DNA from: Hymenopus coronatus
Taxonomy: Eukaryota; Arthropoda; Insecta; Mantodea; Hymenopodidae
Reading direction: 5' to 3'
Length of the DNA stretch: 64,000 nt
Assembly: GCA_030762935.1 (NCBI GenBank)
Contig: CM060880.1
Location: forward strand, 9,954,501 to 10,018,500
Shown here: piece after piece, positions 23,985 through 35,038 of the stretch
How the letters are laid out: each line of letters starts with the position of its first letter
Position numbering within the stretch: the first letter of the stretch is position 1
Position numbers and translations under genes: made by a program
The notes under the pieces: model-generated
Told to the model about the DNA's origin: nothing
The model's input: only the letters and a program-made list of their open reading frames with translations
Database searches by the model: none

Positions 23985-24377
23985 TTTCCATTCTTCTATA
24001 TATTCTTACTAATTGAGATAAACAGTAGCAGAAATCGTCTTACCGATTATTTTGCTTCCGTATAAATAGAAGGAAAATAAGGGAATAGAACAGGCTAAAG
24101 CGATAGTCAAATGTTTTAAAAGCTGGTTGCAATGTTAAAATCCGTTTATTTATTTATTTTTTTGTATTGCCGGGAGTTGACAAATTCTGTATGGGAGAGG
24201 TATAAGTATTTTATAATTGATACAAAAAATGTATATGACATAGGATTTTATGGGGGGATTTTGTTGAAAATCTTCGTGTCGCATCCTTGGAAGATACTGA
24301 ACTTAAATACTAAGTTTGGTATTTAACAGGCTTATCGGTTTTGAGCTATGCTGCCCATAGACATACATGCACACACT

Positions 24378-24459
<82 letters not shown>

Positions 24460-24593
24460 CATTTTTTTAAAAATGTTTTTTGTTACAGAAGGTTACAAAA
24501 CAGATATTTCCGGTGAAATCTCGGTATCCAATTTTTGGGTGGACTGCAATACCTGTTCTATACACAATGTACTTTGTACGTGTAGAGAAAGTA
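23985..24593 (-). mobile_element. Hel-A copy with internal deletion, subfamily 2
   Basis: Starts inside the CACATCAGA third and jumps at ~24240 to the G-rich segment. The palindrome end is 'tacacaatgtactttgtacgtgtagagaaagt'. Contains the 24380-24454 microsatellite. Confidence 0.9.
24380..24455. repeat. compound (GA)n(CA)n microsatellite inside Hel-A
   Basis: About 17 GA units followed by about 20 CA units, at the same internal site where other copies carry short CA/GT tracts. Confidence 0.97.
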
Positions 24594-24885
24594 ATGCCCA
24601 ATAAATAAATAAGGTGTCAATAGCTAGGGTTTTGAGGTGCTATTATATAACAGCCGCCACTGGTGAAGTTATTTCCTGCCCGAATTAAAACCGGTTTTGA
24701 GTTCAACAATGGCACCAAAAATGTTTATTTTCTCTGGTTTCAAACTGTCGCCCACACATATTGGGTGAGACCAGATGAAGTGTATTTATTGGTGTAAAAT
24801 AATTAAACTCATAAACAACCACTCAGTCCAAGGGACATTGGTGCTACATAATATAAGATATGAGTTAAAGGTGACCAAAAGAAAT
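24594..24885. other. unassigned spacer
   Basis: No recognised feature. Confidence 0.4.
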
Positions 24886-25738
24886 GAAACATAACCATGC
24901 ACATGACCTTCTCTATATCCCTGCAACAAATTACTGATAAAAAGATTATTCTTCTATTTACTTAATGATAATTGAGAAAAAAGCAGAAATAGTCTTATTA
25001 CTTGCTTCCTTGTAAGTAGAAGCGAAATAAGGGAGTACCATAGGTTAAAGCGATAGTCAAAAGCTGGTTGCTATGTGCCTGAAGTTCCTTTGTATAGACA
25101 GAAGTTTACAAATTCCTGTATGAGAAAAGCATGTTTTTTAAAGCTGAAACTAAAAACAAGGAATATCTTAAAAACAACCATCTCCACGAAAAAAATGTAT
25201 ATAACATAAATTATGTGTTTTAATGTACTCTACATATTCTGTGTGGTAAGTTTTCGTCCATCTCGTACGGTTTAGCAGTTATGCAAAAATCCGTCAAATT
25301 CATTCAAAATAAAGTGGTCTTCAGAGGCTATTCCCAGATAATTCAAGATATACATTTTATTTGTCATTTAAGTATCTTAAACATACGAGATTTTTTATCA
25401 AAATCGTTAAAGCCATTTTTAAGAAATACAAAATTTTCGAATTTTTTTCATTTAAAGGCTAGTTTGGGGTGGGGGGATTTTCTTGAAAATCTTTGTGTCG
25501 CATCCTTGGAAGATAACCAAACTTAAATACCAAGTTTGGTTTTTAAAGGTCTTTTCATTTTTGAGCTATGCTGCACACACACACACACCACAGACATACA
25601 CGTACATTTTTCTAAAAAAAATGTTTTTATTCAGGGGTCTCAAAACATGTATTTCCGGTGAAAGCTCTGTATGGAATTTTTTGGTGCACTACAATACCTT
25701 CTCTATTCACTATGTACATAGTACGTATAGAGAAAGTA
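24886..25738 (-). mobile_element. Hel-A copy, near full length
   Basis: The outer hairpin is eroded ('ccatgcacatgaccttctc'). The palindrome end is intact ('cactatgtacatagtacgtatagagaaagt'). Confidence 0.94.
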
Positions 25739-25748
25739 AAACTTATGG

Positions 25749-26262
25749 TAAAAAAGCTTATTCTGCTATATCTTCTTACTGATCAAGATAAACATTAGAA
25801 GAAATAGTCTTATTACTTGCTTCGTTATAAATAAAACGGAAATAAGGGAGTAGCATAGACAGAGCGATAGTCAAATGTTTTAGAAGCTGGTTGCCACATT
25901 GCTGTCATCCGTTTTCTTGGTGGCATTGCCGTATGGGAAAGCTATAAGTATTTTACAATTGAAACAAAACAAGATCTATAAGTTTTTGTATATCTCTTAC
26001 GGTTTACCAGTTATGGAAAATTCAGCAAAATTCATCCAGAATAATTCAGAGGGTATTCCCAGAAAATTCAAGATATACATATTATTTGCCATGTGAACTC
26101 AGGCATTTTAATAAAAATCGTTATAGCCATTTTTATGATAAACAAAATTTTCAAAAAAGTGTAAAAGGTAGTTTGGGGTGGGTGAATTTTCTCGAAAATC
26201 TTCGTGCTGGAACCTTGGAAGATCCTTGGTGTTTGGCGGTATTTGAGCTATGCTGTCCATAA
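25749..26262 (-). mobile_element. Hel-A fragment, both termini missing
   Basis: Runs from 'aaaaagcttattctgc' to 'gagctatgctgtcc'. Subfamily 2, with internal deletions. Confidence 0.85.
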
Positions 26263-26267
26263 GTGAC

Positions 26268-26350
26268 AGATATTCTTTCGCAGCTCTAGGGATATCATTA
26301 TTCTTATAATCTAACTATTTTCTCAAAATACATCACAGAACACAATAATA
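26268..26350 (-). repeat. Rep-X fragment
   Basis: 'ttcgcagctcta...ttctcaaaatacatcacagaac...aataatattggtttg' is the reverse complement of 27812-27900 and matches 34585-34655 in the same orientation. With 27800-28145 it forms an inverted pair around the LINE. Confidence 0.8.
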
Positions 26351-26477
26351 TTGGTTTGGCAGGAAATGTATTTCATCTTCCGTTGCTTTTCTTTTAACTT
26401 GAAGCTCACGCATCGTACAATTTTCTTTCTACGAGAACTTTCTGTATTAAAAGTTTGGTTTTCGTTCTGGGCATTCT

Positions 26478-27800
26478 ACACCCCAGCAACTGCTGAGAGT
26501 GGTGGAGGCCGCTGCCCTGGGTTTCCACTGCGGCGGTGTCGCTGGACGTGGAGAAAGCCTTCTCTACGACCTGGCACGCGGGTCTGCTCCTCAAACTCAT
26601 CCGACTGGAGCTCCCGACACACATAACACATACACTACACTCATACCTTAAACACAGATATTTTGTAGTTTCAGTTGCGGGACACAAATCAACACCTAGG
26701 CCAGTAAGAGGCGGAGTCCCCGAAGGCTCTGTACTTTCCCCCACGCTCTTTAGCGTCTACATGGCCGACCTACCAGGTATGGCCCAGCATGCTGATGACG
26801 TGCTGTTATACTGTACAAACACCCACGCAGAGCCTTCAACCCCATTCAGAGACACCTCTGCCTCATCCAAGAGTGGTTCGAGCGTTGGCGACTGTCCATA
26901 AATCCGGAGAAAAGCCACGCTATTCTTTTCACCAAACGCCGCTTTCCCGCAAACTTCCCCACATTCACGTACCTCAGACGAAGGATACAATGGACCAACA
27001 CCATCACCTACTTGGGGGTGAAGCTTGACAGGGGCGTCACTTTTAGGGAGCACATCAGGGGGCTGTGGTGCCGGGGCAATGGGGCTGCGGCCTCAATGTA
27101 CCCGGTGCTGAGGTCCTCGATGACGGTTCCCCTTAAGTTGCGCCTTTTGAGGGCTCTCATAATCCCCTTGTTAATTTACGCCTGTGAGATCTGGGGCATG
27201 GCGGCAGACTCCAGTCTGCTGTTGCTTCAGCGGGTACAGAATAGGTGTCTTCAGGCTATCTATTCTGTGCCTCGAGGCTTTCCAACGAGACTCCTGCACG
27301 AAGCCTCTGGTCTACCATACCTGGAGGACGAGATTAGGCGTCGGGCAACAAAATTCAACGAAGGGTTACCATTCCATCGGAGCGCCCTCGTTAGGTCTCT
27401 TGGGGATTACGATCCCACAAACCGCCGCTTCAGGCGATACCGGCTTCCCCGCATGGCTTGCGGGCATACCCGGTAACGAAGGAGCACCACCAACAGCTGC
27501 TACGGCTAAGCTCCTTATAATCCTTCAAGAGTTGCTTGGATTCAAAATTAAAACCTCAAAACAAACATTTTGATGAACACACACCAGCGGTGCACAAGGG
27601 CCGTTGCACCATCAAGGCAACCGTCGAGGAGCAATATTTGCTTCTTCCTGTCACTCCACAACCCCAAAACACACCCGCCATCCTGCAAAACCCACAATCC
27701 CGTCAGAACGTGGTTAAGTTCTCTCCGAGAACAGGGACACGTCTAGCACACCTCGGGCTGCCCTCAGCCTGCCAATTGCACTGGACTGGGACGGTACGGT
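26478..27800 (+). mobile_element. 5'-truncated jockey-like LINE, inactive
   Basis: Reverse transcriptase homology over ~1 kb in order: LLRVVEAAALGF (26485), SLDVEKAF (26536), GVPEGSVLSPTLF (26716), HADDVLLY (26791, the catalytic ADD box), then in another frame TYLGVKLDRG (27006), LRALIIPLLIYACEIWG (27155) and SGLPYLEDEIRRRATKF (27303). Frameshifts near 26525 and 26845 and a stop near 27474 break the ORF. Endonuclease and 5' part are absent. The GC-rich composition contrasts with the neighbours. No poly-A tail is evident at about 27800. Confidence 0.9.
26536..27476 (+). pseudogene. reverse transcriptase pseudogene (jockey-type)
   Basis: Palm motifs (GVPEGSVLSP, ADD) lie in one frame to about 26845. 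From there the frame ending at 27476 carries LIQEWFERWRLSINPEKSH, the LGVKLD thumb motif and the connection region. One frameshift joins them. The catalytic aspartates of ADD are present, but the gene lacks its N-terminus. Confidence 0.88.
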
Positions 27801-28145
27801 TATAGCAGGCCGTGACAAACCAATATTATTGTTGTTCTGTGATGTATTTTGAGAAAATGGCAGATTATGAGAATTATGATGTCTTTAGAGCTGCGAAAGA
27901 ATATTTGCCACTTATTGACGTCGAACATAACATTATTTCGTGTACGACTAATTTTAATTGTTTTTTGATCAATGATGTATACACACTAATATCGTGAATT
28001 ATTTTGGCGAGACTAAAGTTGGAACAAAATTACTTTACGCTTGCTGCACTTCTTTGCGCGTGGATTCCGCAAAAATCAAATTTGCGATCTGAAATTAGCT
28101 TGTAAACTACTCAATTACGCTTGCCAGTAGAAAAAAAATCTTTAT
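27801..28145 (+). repeat. Rep-X copy, about 345 bp
   Basis: Begins AGCAGGCCGTGACAAACC and ends near 'caattacgcttgccagtagaaaaa'. It matches the reverse complement of 34352-34674 over its length with indels in the middle. Both full copies encode MTNQYYCxSVMxFE at the left edge, but the frames diverge after that. Class unknown; no terminal inverted repeat is visible. Confidence 0.8.
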
Positions 28146-29010
28146 ACTTGAATAAAAACAAATGAACAGAGAATTTTCAAGGAGAAACAAATGAAGGAAT
28201 AACCAAAGAATGATAAACAAATGCTTGTCCTAAAATATCCCGACTTATGAGATGACTCTAAATGTTAACAAATGAAGATCAACTGAGCTCAAAATACCTC
28301 GCATATAGTCCATAGTCATTTTAACAGAGTGCGAAGTATCAAATAATGCAAACGAAGAACAAATATCAAAGTTAAGCCTATAAAGGAACATAAACTTTGC
28401 TTCATGCTCTTAAACAATAGGTGGTCAACAATTAGTTTTTGTTCCTAATATACACAATGATAACATTTTCTTCACGGGTTTTAAATCTTCAACAGGAATG
28501 AAAAAAAGAAAGCAAGGCATTTTATTTCAAAAATTTTAAGAAGTTTCCCTATTATTTTGTGTGATATGAAATGAAATGCTGAAAAAGAGCCAGATCCTTA
28601 ACGTAATGTTCCCTTGTTATTATTTTTTAAAGTTGGCAATCCCTACACGCGCTCAACACTTTTACTCTTATTGTGTGAAATTATTTCACGAGCAACAGTA
28701 TAACAAAAGAAAGAAAAAACGTTTGCTTTTTAAAAGTCGCTTCAGAAATTAACACAAAGAAGTAAGGTACACCAATTAGCTTTCAAATTCAAGCAAAAAA
28801 CGAGAGAGGAGAGAGGGAGAGAGGAAAAAAAAAAACACTTCGTCTCTCTTCCATGGAAGAGCACAAAAGGAGTACGAGTTATTGTTTTGTTAGTTTCCTT
28901 CTGTTTATCCTCTGAAGTCGCAGCGATGTTTTCTATTTCATCTCTTTTTGTTTTAAATGCTCTACAGTACGATTATGAAATTTAGAAATAAAAGTTTAAT
29001 CTAGTAAAAA
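28146..29010. other. unassigned AT-rich spacer
   Basis: A purine-rich GAGA stretch at 28802-28835. No gene or named repeat. Confidence 0.45.
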
Positions 29011-29212
29011 TCTTGTGTGTTCTATTCACAGGACTTTCTCTACCTGTTCTGCAAGCAAACTGTTCTTAGGAAAGCTTATTCTTCTATCTACTTCATGCTA
29101 ATCAAGATAAACATTAACAGAATTTTGTCTTTTATTTGCTTCCGTATAAGTGGAAGAGAAATAAGAGAATACACTACGCTAAAGCGACATTAAAATTCTT
29201 TTCATGACTGCT

Positions 29213-29253
<41 letters not shown>

Positions 29254-29941
29254 AACGACTTCTTGTTTGCGAACAGTTTAAGTAATATAACAATGAATGT
29301 CTCGGAAATAACTCCACACCGAAAATGTATAGTTGCATTTGTTTTGCTGAAGGAGAGTCTGAATTGGTTTCACGATTAAATATTGAATATGGAAGAGCTG
29401 GATTTGCGACAATTTTTAAAGTGAATATTCTAGTACTTTATTTATAGGAATGTTGAGTGTGTAATTTTTCTTAGTTCTGATTTAAATTCATTTATATTTT
29501 ATTTAAAGTTAAATAATGCAAAGGACATAAACGGTTACTTTCTGCATTTTTTGTGCAGTAAGTTTTTTGTCTATCTCTTACTTTTACCAGTTTTGGAAAG
29601 TCATTCAGAATAGAGGCCTTCATAGTCCATTCCCAGGAAGTTGAAGACATACATTTTATCTGTTATGTAAATACTTGCAATATACGAAAATGTAATCAAA
29701 ATCATTAGTGGCGTTTTTGAGAAAATCTAAATGTTCGGAAATTTTTCCTTGGATGATGCTGAACTTAAATCTCAAGTTTTAATTTTAACCGAGTTTTTGT
29801 TTTTGAGTTATGATATTCACATGCAGACCTTTTCTTAAAATTCCTTTTTTTGATACAGTGAAATGACGGTATAGAATTTTCGGGTAAAATGCAATACTTT
29901 CTCTACATATGCATGTACTTTGTATGCAGTAGTTAGAAAGT
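29011..29941 (-). mobile_element. Hel-A copy, subfamily 2, with poly-A and local insertion
   Basis: TCTTGTGTGTTCTATTCACAGG start; palindrome end 'tacatatgcatgtactttgtatgcagtagttagaaagt'. About 34 A at 29216-29249. A ~200-bp unmatched stretch lies at 29340-29530. Confidence 0.88.
29216..29249. repeat. poly-A tract inside Hel-A
   Basis: About 34 consecutive A, next to the 'gactgctagt' segment. Confidence 0.95.
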
Positions 29942-29947
29942 AAAAAA

Positions 29948-30735
29948 GCTGATATGTTTATTCACATGATTTTCTCTACACCTCTGCAATAAATTATTGT
30001 TAAAAAGCTTGTGCTTCTATTTACTTCCTGCTAATCGAGAAAAAATTAGCAGAAATAGTCTTATTACTTGCTTCCTTTAAGAAGAAGCGAAATAAGGGAG
30101 TACCATAGGTTAAAGTGACAGTCAAAACCTGGTTGCTATGTGACTGAAGTTCCTTTGTTTGTATGGACAGGAGTTGACAAATTCCTGTAAGAGAAAAGTA
30201 TACGTTTTTTCAAGATGGAACGAAAAACAGGGAATATCTCAAAAACGATCAACTCCGCGAAAATAATATATATGACATAAATTGTATGTTTTATCGTGAT
30301 CTATATGTTTTTGTGTAGTAAGTCTTGTCTATCTCTCACGATTTACCAGTTACGCAAAATGCAATAAAATTATCCGGAATAAAGTGGTCTTTAGAGGCTA
30401 TTCCCAGAAAATTGACTATACACATTCTATTTGGCATGTAAATATCTTAAATATAAGAGATTTTAATCAAAATCGTTAGAGCCATTTTTAAGAAAATCAA
30501 AATTTCCAAAATATTTTAATGTAAAATGTAGTTTGGGTCGGGGGGATTTTCTTGAAAATCTTCTTGTCGCATCCTTGGAAGATAAAAATCTTATATACGG
30601 GACCTTTTTTCAAAAATGTCTTTTTTGGATTCAGGGTTACCCAAAACATATTTCCGGTAAATCTTGGTGTCGAATTTTTGGGTGGAATAGAATACCTTCT
30701 CTATACACTATGTGCATAGTACGTGTAGAGAAAGT
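29948..30735 (-). mobile_element. Hel-A copy, near full length, in tandem with previous
   Basis: Starts CTGATATGTTTATTCACATG directly after the preceding minus copy's AAAGTAAAAAAG, a head-to-tail junction. Palindrome end 'cactatgtgcatagtacgtgtagagaaagt'. A small deletion removes the CA tract. Confidence 0.94.
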
Positions 30736-31001
30736 AAAAAAGAGGTTTTGTAAAGATTAGACCGCTCTTAACAACGATTTTCCAAACAATTCCTTTGTTG
30801 TCACGTTTACTAAGGAATGTGTACTCCTAGATATCCATTTTTGGAACGATATGTGCGGGATATTCCGATAACGGAGAAGGCTGGAAACGCTATTCTGCCC
30901 CCAGAAGCTGGTTGCCATGGTTACAAGTGGTGTGTTTCAGGTGGCATATACAACGCTTTTAGAGCAAGTAGGTCTTGAGGTGTTTCGTGACATTCTTAAA
31001 A
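30736..31001. other. unassigned spacer
   Basis: No recognised feature. Confidence 0.4.
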
Positions 31002-31050
31002 ATCTGACTTTCTCTATCTACTCTGCAACAAACTATTCTTTCAAAAAGGT
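31002..31050 (-). mobile_element. Hel-A CACATCAGA-end fragment
   Basis: 'tctgactttctctatctactctgcaacaaactattc' is the terminal piece only, tail-to-head with the next copy. Confidence 0.75.
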
Positions 31051-31054
31051 ATTT

Positions 31055-31824
31055 TACTTCCTCTACACGTATCTTACTAAGTACATAGTGTATACCAAAG
31101 GTATTGTGTTGCACCCAAAAATTCGATACGGAGAAAAACATATTTTGGGACCCCCTGAATCCAAAAAAAGTATTTTTTAGAAAAATGTCCATGTGTGTCT
31201 GTGGACAGCATAGCTCAAAAACGAAAAGTCTGTTAAATACCAAACTTGATATGTAAGTGCAGCATCTTTCAGGATGCGACACGAAGATTTTCAACAAACC
31301 CCCCCACCTCTAACTACCCTTTATATGGAAAAAATAAAAAAAATTGGTTTTCTCAAAACTGGCTCCAAAGATTTTGATTAAAATTTCGTATATTAAAGCT
31401 ATTTATGTGACAAATAAAATGTATATCTTGAATTTTCTGGGAATAGCATCTGAAGAGTACTAAAAACTTACTACACGAAAAATGTAGAGCACGTTAAAAC
31501 ACACAATTTATGTTATACACATCTTTTTCGTGGAGTTCATCGTTTTTGAGACATTCCTTGTTTTTGGTTTCCGCTTCTCAAAAAAGAATTTTTCAACTGC
31601 TGTCCATACAAACAAAGGAACTTCAGTCCCATAGCAACCAGCTTTTAACTATCACTTTAACCTATGACACTCCCTTATTTCGCTTCTTCTTACTAGGAAG
31701 TAAGTAATAAAGCTATTTCTGCTAATTTTTTCTCAATTAGCATGAAGTAAATAGAAGCATAAGCTTTTTAACAATAATTTGTTACAGAGATGTAGAGAAA
31801 GTCATGTGAATGGAACACATCAGA
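31055..31824 (+). mobile_element. Hel-A copy with small deletions
   Basis: Palindrome end 'acttcctctacacgtatcttactaagtacatagtgtat'; intact terminus AATGGAACACATCAGA at 31824. Deletion at the 'gaagactac' region near 31457. Confidence 0.94.
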
Positions 31825-31943
31825 TTTTTAAATATATTCTTGTAATATTATTGTATGTGGAATGTTTAATTAATTTTTATTGTCTCTTGACACAGCCTAT
31901 GTATGTGTTATACTTAATGACTGAAAATAAACTATCTATATGC

Positions 31944-32001
31944 TATATACATTTGTTCGTGGAGTTGACCATTTTCGAGATATTGGTTTCAGTTTTAAAA
32001 T
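31944..32001 (+). mobile_element. Hel-A internal fragment
   Basis: 'tatacatttgttcgtggagttgaccattttcgagatattggtttcag' matches the Hel-A interior. It joins the mariner remnant at about 32002. Confidence 0.8.
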
Positions 32002-32785
32002 ACATTGATTACTTGCAGAAAAGAAAAACGATAAGTGGAGAGTTTTGTCGCCCTCCGTGGTGTAATGGTTACCATGCTAACTTCATATACCCAAGGTCGC
32101 GGGTTCAAACCCGGCGGAGGACGATGGGTTTTTTCGGGCGTAAAAATCCTTAGCATGGCTTCCTTCGGAAGGGAAGTAAAGCTGTGGGTCCCGTGTCGTA
32201 GATTTACGGCACGTAAAAGAACCTCAAGCCTGATAAGAGAGGCCTCTGAGCAAAATTAAGCGATCTTTCACGCCCAGTATAGAATGGGACGCTGAGAACC
32301 AAAGCAGTTAAAGAGTGTCCATAAATAACAGGCCATTTTTTTTGGAGAGTTTTAAGCATCGTTCTTGCACCGGTTGAACGGAGAAATCAAGAAAAAAAAC
32401 GCCTTCATCTCGCAAAGAAAACGATTCCCTTCATGAACACAATGTAAGGATGCACACCTGCGCAGTTTCGATGGCGAAAATTGCAGAATTAAGGTTCGAA
32501 TTACTGCAACATCCACTATATTCACCAGATTGGGCCCCCTTAGACTTTCCAAACTTGAAAAATGACCCGGCGGAAAACGATTCACGTTTAAAATAGAGGT
32601 CAGCTCCCAAAAATATGCCTATTTTGAGGCCCTTCCAAAATCCTAATTTTTGGAAGGCTTCAAACAGTTGGAGAAGCGCTGGGAAAAGTGTATGAAGCTA
32701 AAATGAGATTATGTTGAAAAAAATGTACCAAAGATAATTTGATTTTCTATCTTTTTCTAAGGTGTTATTGAACGTCCATTGTATG
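32002..32785 (+). mobile_element. mariner remnant split by SINE-A
   Basis: Left of the SINE: IDYLQKRKTISGEF. Right of it: LNGEIKKK, then (after a frameshift near 32396) HEHNVRMHTCAVSMAKIAEL, LLQHPLYSPDWAPLDFPNLK, and later GFKQLEKRWEKCMKLK.DYVEK. This is the C-terminal half of a mariner transposase. The second catalytic Asp (HxDN in the family) is His here; the third (APLDF) remains. The right terminus may be 'attgaacgtccattgta' at about 32785. The 5' half is gone. Confidence 0.85.
32047..32342 (+). mobile_element. SINE-A copy 3, young insertion
   Basis: A 296-bp unit from GTCGCCCTCC to a short T run, flanked by a perfect 11-bp duplication TGGAGAGTTTT (32036-32046 and 32343-32353). A-box-like TGGTGTAATGGTTACC, B-box-like GGTTCAAACCC. 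It is inserted into the mariner transposase remnant, so it postdates it. This copy defines the SINE-A ends best. Confidence 0.95.
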
Positions 32786-33497
32786 TCGTGCCCGAAACGA
32801 GAAACTTAAAACTCGGCCAATACTTGCTCCCCGTTCCTGGAGTCTGGGAAGATTTCCTGTCAATTGTGAACGCTCCTTTTGAAATGCATGTATTTCAAGT
32901 TTTTCGTTCTCGTTCTGGTTACCGTTACCGGTTATTATACTCGTATTCAGTATGATGTTTCAAAGTCATGATGTGAAACTTCACCAAAGAGTTGCAACGC
33001 CTTCCGTTGAAGCAGGAGAGTTTTTTTATTATCTGGAAGCAACGAGAGAATGAAGGTGTATGGAAATATCGATTTTTGGAGCCCTTTCACATGAAATTTC
33101 TTTGTGGTACCTGAAGGAATAACAATTGGAAGGCCTGCCTCAAGGCGAGTAATAATCTTCGCTGCAGTGTTTGCAGAGCAATGGAGCAAAACTATCAGCT
33201 AATGGGATACAGGTTTCACCTCGAGCACCTTTTGTTTTCATACGGGACGGAAAACTCTTAGCATCCGGCACTCCATCCCTCATTTGAGATGGGAAAAGCA
33301 AACTTTCCTGGAGCCATATATTTCAGCTTCCTGTTGGGCAAAATTCCTATTCAAAAACATCCAAACCTTCCAGAGACCATCATTTGTAATCTCACCTAAG
33401 ATTTTGTAGATATGTGAGCGACGAACTTTGTAAAGGTATGCAGAAATATAGCAAGATCACACCCCCCCAAACGTGCTAACCAAAAAAATGAAAAAAC
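32786..33497. other. unassigned segment with minus-strand ORF
   Basis: The minus strand is open for 80 codons (33189 down to 32947), and upstream the same strand keeps short protein-like stretches (for example WKVWMFLNRNFAQQEAEIYG in another frame). I cannot assign it to a family. It may be a decayed coding sequence. A C8 run lies at 33462. Confidence 0.35.
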
Positions 33498-34349
33498 CTG
33501 ATGTGTTACACTCGCATGACTTTCTCTAGCTGTCCTACAAACTTCTTACAAAAGATTAATCGAGATAAACATTACCAGAATGTTCTTATTACTTAGTTCC
33601 TTATAAGTAGAAGGGAACTAAAGGAATGCGTTATGCTAAAGTGATAGTCAAATGTTTTAATAGCTCTCGTTATGCGGTTATCATTGCAAATCGCTTCTTT
33701 GCTTAGTCAGGAGAAGAACAAAAGAAAACCAGACACTTTCTGTCTGAGAATAGGATAAGTATTTTACAATTGAAACCAATAACAAGGAATATCATGGAAA
33801 CGGCTACTTCTACAACAAAAACGTAAAGGAAATAAATTGTGTGTTTTGACGAGATCTACACTTTCTGTGCAGTAAGTTTTTGTCTATCTCTTTTCGGTTA
33901 AGCGTTAAACAAAATTCGGCAAAATTCCTCCAGAGTAAAGAGCTCTTCAGAGGCTATTCCCAGAAAATTCAAGATATACATTTTGTGTGCCATGTAAATA
34001 TCTTTAATATACAATATTTTAATCAAAATCCTTACAGCCATTTTTGACAAAGTCAACATTTGCAAAAAAGTTTCTATGTAAAGGGTAGTTGGGGGTGGGG
34101 GGATTTTCTTGAAAATCTTCGTGTCGCATCCTTTGAAGTTGCTGAAGGTTATTTAACGAACTTTTCGTTTTTGAGCTATGCTGTCCACAGACACATACAC
34201 ACACGAACCTTTTTCAAAAAATGCTTTTTTCGGACTCAGGGGATCCCAAAATATATACTTCCGGTGAAATCTCGACATCGAATTTTTGGGTGGAATACAG
34301 TACCTTCTCTATCTACTATTTAGGTTGTACATGCGGGCTAGAGAAAGTA
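33498..34349 (-). mobile_element. Hel-A copy, subfamily 2 tail, near full length
   Basis: Starts CTGATGTGTTACACTCGCATG and ends 'gtacatgcgggctagagaaagt' with a decayed palindrome. Hybrid: subfamily 2 near the CACATCAGA end, subfamily 1 in the palindrome half. Confidence 0.93.
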
Positions 34350-34351
34350 AA

Positions 34352-34674
34352 AACTTTTTTTTCTACGACCGAGCGTAATTGAATAGTTAACGAACTCATT
34401 TCAGATCACAAAATTGCTTTTTAGGAAGCCACGCGCAAAAAAGTGCAGCTACCGTAAAATGCAAGCGTAAAGCAAATTTGTTACAAGTTTACGCTCGCAA
34501 AAATAATTCACGATTTTAGCGACTTTCTCATATTGTGCCTCATAAACTTTATTGGGATTTAGCAGGTAGTAAATTTGATTCAGCTCTTCCGCACTTCTAA
34601 GGATAGCATGATTCTCAAAACACATCACAGAATAACAATAATATTGGTTTGTCACGGCCTGCTATAAATTAAAA
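34352..34674 (-). repeat. Rep-X copy
   Basis: Reverse complement of 27801-28145 with ~20-25% visible differences and indels. It sits exactly between a minus Hel-A copy and a plus Hel-A fragment. Confidence 0.82.
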
Positions 34675-34675
34675 C

Positions 34676-34818
34676 ATTTGACTGACGATTTAGCGTACTG
34701 TATTCTCTTATTTCCCTTCTACTCATAAGCAGCTAAGTACTAAGACCAGTAGAATAAGCTTATTAACAAACTCTGTTACAAATATGAAAGGAATTTCTTG
34801 TGAAGGGAACACATCAGA
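34676..34818 (+). mobile_element. Hel-A 3' fragment, subfamily 2
   Basis: From 'aaaacatttgactgacgatttagcg' to ACACATCAGA. Followed after five T by the next copy's ACTTTCTCTACACG, a head-to-tail junction. Confidence 0.85.
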
Positions 34819-34960
34819 TTTTTACTTTCTCTACACGTACTATGTACATAGTGTATAGAGAAGGTATTGCACTCCACCCAAAAATTCGATACCAAGATTT
34901 CACTGGAAATATATGTTTTAGAGTCCCCTGTATCCAAAAAAAAGTATTTTCAGGAAAAGG

Positions 34961-34964
<4 letters not shown>

Positions 34965-35036
<72 letters not shown>
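34965..35036. repeat. (GT)n microsatellite inside Hel-A
   Basis: About 35 GT units. Other copies have 4-10 units at the same internal point, 'ggtccgtgtgtg...ctgtg'. Confidence 0.98.
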
Positions 35037-35038
<2 letters not shown>

